A DNA stretch of 13,183 nt from CAMBDR01 sp046597185 (GTDB lineage: Bacteria > Pseudomonadota > Gammaproteobacteria > Burkholderiales > Burkholderiaceae_D): the NCBI GenBank assembly GCA_046597185.1, contig JBKJLF010000119.1, forward strand, positions 1 through 13,183, given 5' to 3'. Shown in pieces: positions 6,678-12,681 of the stretch. The notes beneath the pieces are model-generated. The model searched no databases, was not told where the DNA came from, and was given only the letters and a program-made list of their open reading frames with translations. Both the position numbers and the translations under genes were made by a program. Positions within the stretch are counted from its first letter, which is position 1; every line of letters starts with the position of its first letter.

Positions 6678-7394
6678 TTATTTCAGGTGACCCGAAATCA
6701 GTTTGGTCATTTCAAACATCGAGACCTGGGCTTTACCACCAAATACAGCTTTGAGCTTGTCATCGGCATTAATCATACGGCGATTTGCTTCGTCTTGCAG
6801 ATTATTGGCCTTGATGTATTCCCACACCTTTTTCGTCACTTCGGTGCGTGGCAAACCTGCTGCGCCTACCACGGCAGCCAATTCTTTCGATGGCGTCATG
6901 GCTTTCATGAAAGCCGCATTGGGCTTACGAGCGGGTACTGCGGCTGCCTTGGCTGCTGCTGCCTTGGCTGGAGCCTTGGCAGGTGCCGCTTTGGCTGCAG
7001 GAGCCGCTTTGGCTGCGGGCGCAGCTGGTGCTGCTTTTGCCGCAGGAGCCGCTTTGGCTGCAGGTGCTGCCTTGGCAGGTGCCGCTTTGGCAGCGGGTGC
7101 TGCCTTGGCAGGTGCCGCTTTAGCTGCAGGTGCCGCTTTGGCTGCGGGCGTAGCTGCAGGTGCAGCTTTGGCAGCAGGTGCAGCTTTGGCAGCGGGTGCC
7201 GCTTTGGCTGGCGCTGCTTTAGCTGCAGGCGCTGCCTTGGCAGGTGCCGCTTTGGCGGCGGGCTTGGCAGCAGCCGGAGCCGTAACGGGTGCAGCCGCTT
7301 TTTTAGCCGCAGGTTTCGCTGCTGCCGGTTTGGCTGGTGCTGCTTTTTTGGCAGAAGCTGTTGGAGCTGCTGCGGGTTTTTTGGCTGTTGCCAT
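6678..7394 (-). CDS. Histone H1-like Ala/Lys/Pro-rich protein with C-terminal SWIB domain
   Basis: A 238-residue protein in two parts. Residues 1-156 are almost only Ala, Lys and Pro in repeated PAAKAA and PAKAAP steps, like eukaryotic H1 tails and bacterial H1-like proteins, and should be a disordered, positively charged DNA-binding tail. Residues 157-238 (KPNAAFMKAMTPSKELAAVVG onward, with VWEYIKANNLQDEANRRMI and FEMTKLISGHLK) are a recognisable SWIB/MDM2 fold. Known bacterial SWIB proteins are linked to nucleoid organisation, but the exact role is not settled; nucleoid binding here is inference. The start has the perfect 8-nt TAAGGAGG (7402-7409) 7 nt upstream, suggesting strong expression. 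It is a single-gene unit between two convergent or independent units, closed by the bidirectional terminator. The high-Ala repeats create a long antisense open frame with no meaning. Confidence 0.93.
   Translation of the reverse strand: MATAKKPAAAPTASAKKAAPAKPAAAKPAAKKAAAPVTAPAAAKPAAKAAPAKAAPAAKAAPAKAAPAAKAAPAAKAAPAATPAAKAAPAAKAAPAKAAPAAKAAPAKAAPAAKAAPAAKAAPAAPAAKAAPAAKAAPAKAPAKAAAAKAAAVPARKPNAAFMKAMTPSKELAAVVGAAGLPRTEVTKKVWEYIKANNLQDEANRRMINADDKLKAVFGGKAQVSMFEMTKLISGHLK
6940..7385. repeat. Degenerate Ala/Lys/Pro-coding repeat tract with a 33-bp duplication
   Basis: Most of the tract is built of GCTGC/TTGGC-type units of 15 and 18 bp that code for PAKAA and PAAKAA steps. The clearest recent duplication is a 33-bp unit at 7066-7098 and 7099-7131, differing at a few bases near its end. 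All changes keep the frame. Confidence 0.75.
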
Positions 7395-7645
7395 ATTAGA
7401 GCCTCCTTAAAAATCCATCGGGATACATGCATCGTACAACGCAGCATTAATATTGGTGTGCTTTGCCATGCGACGCAAGTGTTTTTCGAAACTTTTTAAC
7501 AGGAAGGGGCTGCTTTTACCTTTGCCGTGTCAGTTATGACGCAATGATGGGCTTTTACGCCACAGTTTGCCCCAAATTTACCCAACCAGACCAGATCTGC
7601 CTGCCCCTCAAATTACATCACCTACTTCATTCAAACTGCTACTTC
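7395..7645. promoter_or_regulatory. Intergenic region between ffh and the H1-SWIB gene
   Basis: 251 bp without a gene. Close to the H1-SWIB start lies its strong ribosome binding site (7402-7409). A possible weak promoter on the minus strand is TTGCGT with AATATT 18 bp later, about 50-90 bp upstream of the start. I see no convincing T-run terminator for ffh in this stretch, so read-through into the H1-SWIB gene is possible. Confidence 0.35.
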
Positions 7646-9010
7646 TTACATGCCGGGCATCATGCCCTTCATACTACGCATCATCTTCATCATGCCGCCA
7701 TTTTTGAATTTTTTCATCATTGATTGCATTTGTTCAAACTGACTGAGCATGCGGTTGACTTCCTGCACCTGCACGCCCGCCCCCGCCGCAATGCGCCGTT
7801 TGCGCGTGGCCTTGATAATTTCAGGCTTGCTGCGCTCTTGCGGCGTCATCGAATCAATCATCCCAACCATGCGTCGCACTTGCTTTTCTGCCTGATCCAC
7901 ATTGGCATTGCCCGCTGCCTGTTGAAACTGTGCGGGTAATTTATCGATCAAGCCGGACATACCGCCCATCTTTTTCATCTGCCCCAACTGCGCCTTAAAG
8001 TCGTTCAAGTCAAACTTGCCGCCAACCTTCATCTTTTCGGCCAAATCTTGCGCCGCTTTGATATCCACACCCTTACGCGCTTCTTCCACCAGCGCCAAAA
8101 TATCGCCCATGCCCAGGATGCGGTTAGCCATTCGGCTCGGGTCAAACGCTTCCAGGCCATCCAGCTTTTCCGAAACCCCGGCAAACTTGATCGGTTTGCC
8201 CGTAATAAAGCGCACCGACAAAGCCGCACCACCGCGCGCATCGCCATCAAGCTTGGTCAGCACCACCCCGGTCAGGGGCAAGGCATCATTAAACGCTTTC
8301 GCGGTATTGATAGCATCCTGCCCCAACATGGCATCGACCACAAACAAGGTTTCAATCGGTTTTAATGCCGCATGCAAGGCGGCAATTTCCTGCATCATGG
8401 CTTCATCAATACCCAAGCGACCTGCGGTATCAACCAACACCACATCATGATAATGCTTTTTTGCGTAATCAAGCGCAGCCAAAACAATTTCTACCGGTTT
8501 GTCGCTTGCTTGCGACGGAAAAAAGTCTGCGCCGACCTGTTTGGTCACACTTTGCAACTGCGCAATCGCCGCCGGGCGATACACGTCGGCTGAAACGGTG
8601 AGCACTTTCTTCTTTTTTTGTTCGCGCAGATACTTGGCCAATTTACCCACGGTGGTGGTTTTACCCACACCCTGCAAGCCAGCCATGAGGATCACCGCAG
8701 GCGGTTGGCAGGCAAACGAGAGTTGCGCGGCTTCCACGCCAAGGTCGGCCCCCATCAAGGCGGCCATTTCGCGCTGCACCACCCCTACCAGGGCTTGGCC
8801 CGGGGTGAGCGAGCCAATCACCTCTTCACCCATGGCCTTTTCTTTGACTTTGGCGATAAATTCGCGTACTGCGGGCAAGGCCACGTCGGCCTCCAGCAAG
8901 GCCAGCCGCACTTCGCGCAGCATGTCGGCGGTATTGGATTCAGTCAGGCGCGCTTCACCGCGCATGGTTTTCACCACTTTGGCCAGGCGTTGAGTTAAAT
9001 TATCTAACAT
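7646..9010 (-). CDS. ffh: Signal recognition particle GTPase Ffh (SRP54)
   Basis: Binds signal sequences of nascent membrane proteins with 4.5S RNA and delivers ribosomes to FtsY at the inner membrane. The 454-residue product has the N domain (1 to about 85), the G domain with the P-loop GLQGVGKTTT (111-120), DTAGR (194-198), TKLDGDARGG (252-261) and GVSEKLDGLEAF, and a Met-rich M domain that ends in GGMMKMMRSMKGMMPGM. All expected motifs are intact. The start is set at ATG 9010 because MLDNLTQRLAKVVK is the family N-terminus. An in-frame GTG at 9058 would add 16 hydrophobic residues not seen in the family. The Shine-Dalgarno is weak. It diverges from the ABC importer operon. Confidence 0.97.
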   Translation of the reverse strand: MLDNLTQRLAKVVKTMRGEARLTESNTADMLREVRLALLEADVALPAVREFIAKVKEKAMGEEVIGSLTPGQALVGVVQREMAALMGADLGVEAAQLSFACQPPAVILMAGLQGVGKTTTVGKLAKYLREQKKKKVLTVSADVYRPAAIAQLQSVTKQVGADFFPSQASDKPVEIVLAALDYAKKHYHDVVLVDTAGRLGIDEAMMQEIAALHAALKPIETLFVVDAMLGQDAINTAKAFNDALPLTGVVLTKLDGDARGGAALSVRFITGKPIKFAGVSEKLDGLEAFDPSRMANRILGMGDILALVEEARKGVDIKAAQDLAEKMKVGGKFDLNDFKAQLGQMKKMGGMSGLIDKLPAQFQQAAGNANVDQAEKQVRRMVGMIDSMTPQERSKPEIIKATRKRRIAAGAGVQVQEVNRMLSQFEQMQSMMKKFKNGGMMKMMRSMKGMMPGM

Positions 9011-9175
9011 GATCAACCAGGGAAAAAGAGAAATGGGAACAAAGGGAAATAATCGCACATTTTACCTGATACCTGAGCCATTCTGTACGCAATACAAGTG
9101 CAATATTCGTCAAAATCAAACTGTTGCACACAAATTTGGATTAGACTCTGATCGAATCGTTTATGGAGAGCCACA
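9011..9175. promoter_or_regulatory. Divergent region between ffh and ABC importer operon, with inverted repeat
   Basis: 165 bp. It holds a perfect 6-bp inverted repeat GTGCAA (9098-9103) and TTGCAC (9124-9129) spaced by 20 bp, which could be a regulator site. The binding-protein gene has GGAGAG (9165-9170) 5 nt before its ATG. TTGCAC followed 17 bp later by TCTGAT is a weak plus-strand promoter candidate. Confidence 0.35.
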
Positions 9176-10228
9176 ATGAACCCAAAATCCCGGCCCTTGG
9201 CCACCCTGCACCAAGCCTTGAGCGCCCCCTTAAGCAACACATTGCGCAACACATTGCGCACCACCCTGACCGGCAGCCTGATAGCCGCCCTGATGAGTAT
9301 CAGCCCCAATCTGGTGCAGGCGCAAGAAGTCATCCGTTTGGGCAATCTTAAATTTGCCCATTATGGTGCCGTCTCCTATATTAAAGAGCTGGCCCCCAAG
9401 TGCGGCATTAAAGTCGATGAAAAAATCTTTGCCAAGGGTTTGGATGTGATGCAGGCGGTGATTGTGGGCGAGCTGGATGTGGCGGCGGTATCATCGGAAG
9501 CGGCCATTACGGCACGGGCGCAAAACACCCCGGTCTATATTGTGGCGGGCTTTGCCAAAGGCGGCGCGCGCTTGGTGGTGCGGCCCGATTTGGGCATTAA
9601 AAGTATCAAAGACTTAAAGGGTAAAAAAGTCGGCGTCACGCGTGGTGGTATCCACGAAGTTTTGCTCATTGCCGAATTGGCCAAACATGGCTTAAGTTAC
9701 GCCACCGCACCAGGCAAAGATGTGCATCTGCTGTATTTGGGCTTCCCGGAATTGAACCAGGCTTTGCTGGGTAAAGATTTGGATGCGATCATGCAATCCG
9801 AGCCGCAATCCTCGCAAGCAATCAATAAAGGCTTTGGGGTTGAATTGCTCAAACCTTACGATACCCCGATAGGCGAACCGGTGCGCACCCTGGCCATGAC
9901 CGAGAAGTTTTACACCGAACACCGCCCACTGGCAGAAAAATTCATGCGCTGCTTCGTCGAATCCACCAAGGGTTTTATCGACAACCCGGCGTTGGCGGAA
10001 AAATATGTCAGCCAAACCATCTTTAAGGGCCAGATCACCAAGGATGATTTTCAGGATGCCATCAGCAATTCGCCCTATACCTATGATATTAGTGCCGAAC
10101 ATATCCAAATCACCACCGATACCATGGCGAAATATGGCGTGGGCAAAATGAGCAAACCGCCCGTGGCCAAGGATTGGGTCAAGACGGATTTGCTGGATCA
10201 AGCCAAAAAAAGTTTGGGCGTGAAATAA
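9176..10228 (+). CDS. ABC importer substrate-binding protein (SsuA/TauA/NMT1-like)
   Basis: Periplasmic ligand-binding component of the importer encoded with the next two genes. It has 350 residues and a signal peptide with an unusually long n-region, cleaved probably after VQA (residue 49). The mature protein has the two-lobe NMT1/THI5-like pattern: a first strand RLGNLKFAHYGAVSYIKEL, then GELDVAAVSSEAAITARAQ, then the hinge segment IKSIKDLKGKKVGVTRGGI, and a second-lobe LGKDLDAIMQSEPQSSQAI. These are typical for binding proteins of nitrate, alkylsulfonate, taurine or thiamine-pyrimidine importers, but the ligand cannot be read from sequence. The ribosome binding site GGAGAG supports ATG 9176. 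The n-region contains a perfect 12-bp duplication (NTLR twice). The permease follows after 29 nt. Confidence 0.9.
   Translation: MNPKSRPLATLHQALSAPLSNTLRNTLRTTLTGSLIAALMSISPNLVQAQEVIRLGNLKFAHYGAVSYIKELAPKCGIKVDEKIFAKGLDVMQAVIVGELDVAAVSSEAAITARAQNTPVYIVAGFAKGGARLVVRPDLGIKSIKDLKGKKVGVTRGGIHEVLLIAELAKHGLSYATAPGKDVHLLYLGFPELNQALLGKDLDAIMQSEPQSSQAINKGFGVELLKPYDTPIGEPVRTLAMTEKFYTEHRPLAEKFMRCFVESTKGFIDNPALAEKYVSQTIFKGQITKDDFQDAISNSPYTYDISAEHIQITTDTMAKYGVGKMSKPPVAKDWVKTDLLDQAKKSLGVK
9236..9259. repeat. Perfect 12-bp tandem duplication in the binding-protein signal peptide
   Basis: AACACATTGCGC occurs twice without a mismatch (9236-9247, 9248-9259), coding for Asn-Thr-Leu-Arg twice. It lengthens the n-region of the signal peptide and keeps the frame. 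Perfect identity suggests it is recent. Confidence 0.9.
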
Positions 10229-10257
10229 GCACCTATAAACCCCATCAAAGGTTCGCC

Positions 10258-11073
10258 ATGAACAAGCAAACTTTGCGTACTATATTAACCGGATGTATCG
10301 TACCGATGATATTGATTGCCATTTGGCATGCCTCGGTACAGTTTGGCTGGGTCAGTGCGCAAAAACTGCCCGCACCGCTGACGGTATTGCAACGCTGGAT
10401 CAGTTATTTGCTGCCGATGACGCCGTATGAAGGCGGCAACTGGTTGAAGTGGGCCTTGTCCGGCGAAATGCTGGACGATGCCGCCAGCAGCCTGTTTCGC
10501 ATCGCTATTGGCTTTGTAATTGGTGCCGGGCTGGCTTTGCCGCTGGGTTTGGCGATGGGGGCGAGTAACCGGATGTATGCCTTGTTCAACCCCATGCTGC
10601 AGGTATTGCGCCCGATTCCACCTATCGCCTATATTCCCCTGTCGATTTTATGGTTTGGGCTGGGCAACCCGCCGGCGATTTTTTTGATTGTGCTGGGCGC
10701 GTTCTTTCCGGTACTGATCAACACCGTGGCCGGGGTGCGCCAGGTGGATGGCATTTATCTGCGCGCGGCGCGCAATTTGGGCGCAAATGGCTTCACCCTG
10801 TTTTACCGCGTGATTTTACCCGCTGCGGTGCCGTATATTTTAACTGGCGTAAGGGTGGGGATAGGGATTGCGTTTATCGTCGTGATTGTGGCGGAAATGA
10901 TTGCCGTTAATAATGGGCTGGGGTTTCGGATTATTGAAGCGCGGGATAATTTTTGGACCGACAAAGTGATTGCGGGCATGGTCAGCATTGGTTTGCTGGG
11001 CTTTGCGATTGATGTGGGCATGAGTCATTTGAACAACTACTTATTACGCTGGCATCGTGGGCTGGAGCATTGA
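10258..11073 (+). CDS. ABC importer permease (SsuC/TauC type)
   Basis: Inner-membrane channel subunit of 271 residues with about six hydrophobic helices: 8-30, 80-100, 112-135, 138-160, 190-215 and 238-258 approximately. Between the fourth and fifth lies the cytoplasmic coupling loop RAARNLGANGFTLFYRVILP (about 169-188), the EAA motif of binding-protein-dependent permeases, with the first residue changed to Arg and the key glycine kept. IPPIAYIPLSILWFGLG is typical of the SsuC/TauC/NrtB group. The start is ATG 10258, preceded by AAAGG (10247-10251) 6 nt upstream; the frame is open further up into the preceding gene but without support. The stop TGA is 1 nt before the ATPase start, so translation is coupled. 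Confidence 0.94.
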   Translation: MNKQTLRTILTGCIVPMILIAIWHASVQFGWVSAQKLPAPLTVLQRWISYLLPMTPYEGGNWLKWALSGEMLDDAASSLFRIAIGFVIGAGLALPLGLAMGASNRMYALFNPMLQVLRPIPPIAYIPLSILWFGLGNPPAIFLIVLGAFFPVLINTVAGVRQVDGIYLRAARNLGANGFTLFYRVILPAAVPYILTGVRVGIGIAFIVVIVAEMIAVNNGLGFRIIEARDNFWTDKVIAGMVSIGLLGFAIDVGMSHLNNYLLRWHRGLEH

Positions 11074-11074
11074 G

Positions 11075-11896
11075 ATGAGTGAAAGTAAGCCCGGTGAAAG
11101 CCGTGCGGCAGATATCCGCATTCAGGGCGTGAGCCAAGTGTTCCGCAGCGAGGCACGCGATGTGGTGGCGCTGCAAAATATCGACCTGACCATTCCACCG
11201 GGCCAGTTTGTTTGTTTGCTGGGGCCATCTGGCTGCGGCAAATCGACGCTATTGAATGCCATTGCCGGGTTTGTGCAGCCCACTTCCGGCAGCATCCATT
11301 GTAGTGGGCAACGGGTGAGCGCGCCGGGGCCGGAGCGCGGCATGGTGTTTCAGGAATATGCGCTCTTTCCCTGGATGACGGTGGCGCAAAATGTCGGTTT
11401 TGGGCTGGAAATTAAAGGCATGCCCAAAGCGGAGATTGCCAGACGCGTCGAACAATTGCTACACCAGCTCAATTTGCATGAATTTGCCCAGCGCTTTCCT
11501 AAAGATTTATCCGGCGGCATGCGCCAACGGGTAGCGATTGCGCGAGTGCTGGCGCTGGATTCGCCAGTGATGTTGATGGACGAGCCATTTGGCGCGCTCG
11601 ATGCGCTGACAAGGCGCAATTTGCAGGATGAAGTATTGCGGCTGTGGGCCGAGCTAAAAAAAACCATTGTGTTTGTTACCCACAGTATTGAAGAAGCGAT
11701 TTATCTGGCTGACCGCATTATTGTGATGACTTACCGCCCCGGCACCGTCAAGCGTGATCTGCTGATCGATTTGCCGCACCTGCGCGACCCGGCTTCGGGC
11801 GAGTTTAACGCCTTGAAGCGGGAATTGGGGGAATTGGTAATGGCCGAGCAGGCGCGGCATCGGGATGATGAGATGAAATTGAGTGCGGTGGATTGA
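11075..11896 (+). CDS. ABC importer ATP-binding protein (SsuB/TauB type)
   Basis: Energises the importer by ATP hydrolysis at the inner face of the membrane. The 273-residue protein has every motif: Walker A GPSGCGKST (50-58), Q-loop Gln93 in VFQEYALFPW, signature LSGGMRQRVAIARVLA (from 145), Walker B VMLMDEPFGALD with Asp169 and Glu170, and the H-loop His203 in VTHSIEEA. Length and motif spacing fit the nitrate/sulfonate/taurine subfamily. The start is ATG 11075, with GGAG at 11064-11067 inside the end of the permease gene; a GTG at 11057 is a weaker choice. A hairpin follows the stop, and a MarR regulator with its own promoter lies downstream. Confidence 0.95.
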   Translation: MSESKPGESRAADIRIQGVSQVFRSEARDVVALQNIDLTIPPGQFVCLLGPSGCGKSTLLNAIAGFVQPTSGSIHCSGQRVSAPGPERGMVFQEYALFPWMTVAQNVGFGLEIKGMPKAEIARRVEQLLHQLNLHEFAQRFPKDLSGGMRQRVAIARVLALDSPVMLMDEPFGALDALTRRNLQDEVLRLWAELKKTIVFVTHSIEEAIYLADRIIVMTYRPGTVKRDLLIDLPHLRDPASGEFNALKRELGELVMAEQARHRDDEMKLSAVD

Positions 11897-11940
11897 GGCC
11901 CGGCAGCAAGCCGCATGCCCCCTCAAGCTGTTACAATTTT
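11893..11940 (+). terminator. Possible weak terminator after the ABC operon
   Basis: TTGAGG (11893-11898, overlapping the stop codon) can pair with CCTCAA (11921-11926). Inside it a smaller hairpin CGGC-AGCAA-GCCG (11901-11913) can form. A T-rich run (TTACAATTTTATT) follows about 5 nt later. The stem is interrupted and the T-run is displaced, so termination may be partial. Confidence 0.4.
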
Positions 11941-11968
11941 ATTGCGCAGCGATTGGATGGATGATGGA

Positions 11969-11997
11969 TCGACATGATCAAAAGCGCGTAGTATGAT
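11969..11997 (+). promoter_or_regulatory. Sigma-70-like promoter of the MarR regulator gene
   Basis: TCGACA (11969-11974, five of six consensus bases) and TATGAT (11992-11997, five of six) are spaced by exactly 17 bp. Transcription should start near 12004, giving a leader of about 57 nt. GATC-GACAT-GATC overlaps the -35 box. This is the best promoter match in the window. Confidence 0.65.
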
Positions 11998-12036
11998 AGA
12001 AAATTAAGCACCCTTGCCATCTTCCTTATAACGTAA

Positions 12037-12062
12037 GCCTGACTTTTATGCCTGACTTTTAT
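12037..12062. repeat. Perfect 13-bp tandem duplication at the start of the MarR gene
   Basis: GCCTGACTTTTAT occurs twice (12037-12049 and 12050-12062). Each copy ends in AT followed by G, so it creates two ATG codons 13 nt apart, at 12048 and 12061, in different frames. Only the second leads into the regulator; the first opens a 25-codon frame that stops near 12125. Confidence 0.93.
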
Positions 12063-12588
12063 GCCAAATTCCACCCGCCCCCACGCCGCAGGCCCTGCCG
12101 TACCAGCACCAGAATCGGCAACTGAAGTAATCGCCCCCGAAACCAGGGTGTTGCGCCAATTTCGCATCGTTTTTAATGCGGTTAAAACCCATTTCCGCCA
12201 GGTTGAAAAAGACGCCGGCATGGGCGGCGCGCAAGTTTGGGCCTTGAGTGTGATTCAAGCCAACCCTGGCATCAGACTCAATGACCTGGCAAAAGCGATG
12301 GATGTCCACCAATCCACCGCCAGCAATTTGATCAAGACCTTATTGGAGCGGCAGTTGATCAGCGCCGAAAAAGGCGACCCGGATCGCCGTGCCATTTGCC
12401 TCTCTCTCACGCCCAATGGTGCCACTGCACTCAGCCATGCACCTGCGCCCTTTGCCGGCGTACTACCCACTGCGCTGGCCAGCCTGGATGCGCCAACCCT
12501 GGAACGGCTGGAACAGGACTTGCGCCAGTTAATTGCGGTATTACAGGCCGATGAAAGCAGTGCCAATACCCCGCTGGCCGAGCTGTAA
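12061..12588 (+). CDS. MarR-family transcriptional regulator
   Basis: A 175-residue DNA-binding regulator, probably a dimer. A Pro/Ala-rich N-terminal arm of about 28 residues precedes the core. The winged helix-turn-helix spans about 56-120: GGAQVWALSVIQ, then IRLNDLAKAMDVHQSTASNL (helix-turn-helix), then the wing EKGDPDRRAICLSLT with the Asp-x-Arg motif typical of MarR proteins. The C-terminal helix (LERLEQDLRQLIAVLQ) would serve in dimerisation. ATG 12061 is the only ATG in frame after a stop at 12040, but it has no clear Shine-Dalgarno. The phosphoketolase gene starts 93 bp later on the same strand, with a palindrome between. It is therefore a candidate regulator of that gene or of itself. 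The effector cannot be told from sequence. Confidence 0.92.
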   Translation: MPNSTRPHAAGPAVPAPESATEVIAPETRVLRQFRIVFNAVKTHFRQVEKDAGMGGAQVWALSVIQANPGIRLNDLAKAMDVHQSTASNLIKTLLERQLISAEKGDPDRRAICLSLTPNGATALSHAPAPFAGVLPTALASLDAPTLERLEQDLRQLIAVLQADESSANTPLAEL

Positions 12589-12646
12589 GTGCGTGATCTG
12601 TACGTTAGCGCACAGTAGGTGGCCATGTTCGGTAGTAGTCTTGAGC

Positions 12647-12666
12647 CTTGTTCATAATCAAACAAG
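12647..12666. promoter_or_regulatory. Palindrome upstream of phosphoketolase, candidate MarR operator
   Basis: CTTGTT (12647-12652) and AACAAG (12661-12666) form a perfect 6-bp inverted repeat with an 8-bp AT-rich spacer, 20 bp in all. It ends 15 nt before the phosphoketolase start. Size and TTG...CAA ends fit MarR-type sites. The rest of the marR-xfp gap has another small inverted repeat, GTGCG (12589-12593) and CGCAC (12609-12613), but no T-run terminator. Confidence 0.45.
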
Positions 12667-12681
12667 TGCGATGGCCATCAT

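Noticed and set aside
6703..7410. 235-codon open frame on the plus strand opposite the H1-SWIB gene, coding for Ala/Gly repeats
   Set aside because: It is the antisense of the Ala/Lys/Pro repeats. The minus frame has a perfect ribosome binding site and a SWIB domain; the plus frame has neither.
7580..7610. CAGATCTG palindrome downstream of ffh as a terminator or operator
   Set aside because: Only 8 bp with no extension of symmetry and no T-run; likely chance.
9011..9058. Longer ffh starting at GTG 9058
   Set aside because: The added 16 residues are not part of Ffh, and MLDNLTQRL at 9010 is the usual start.
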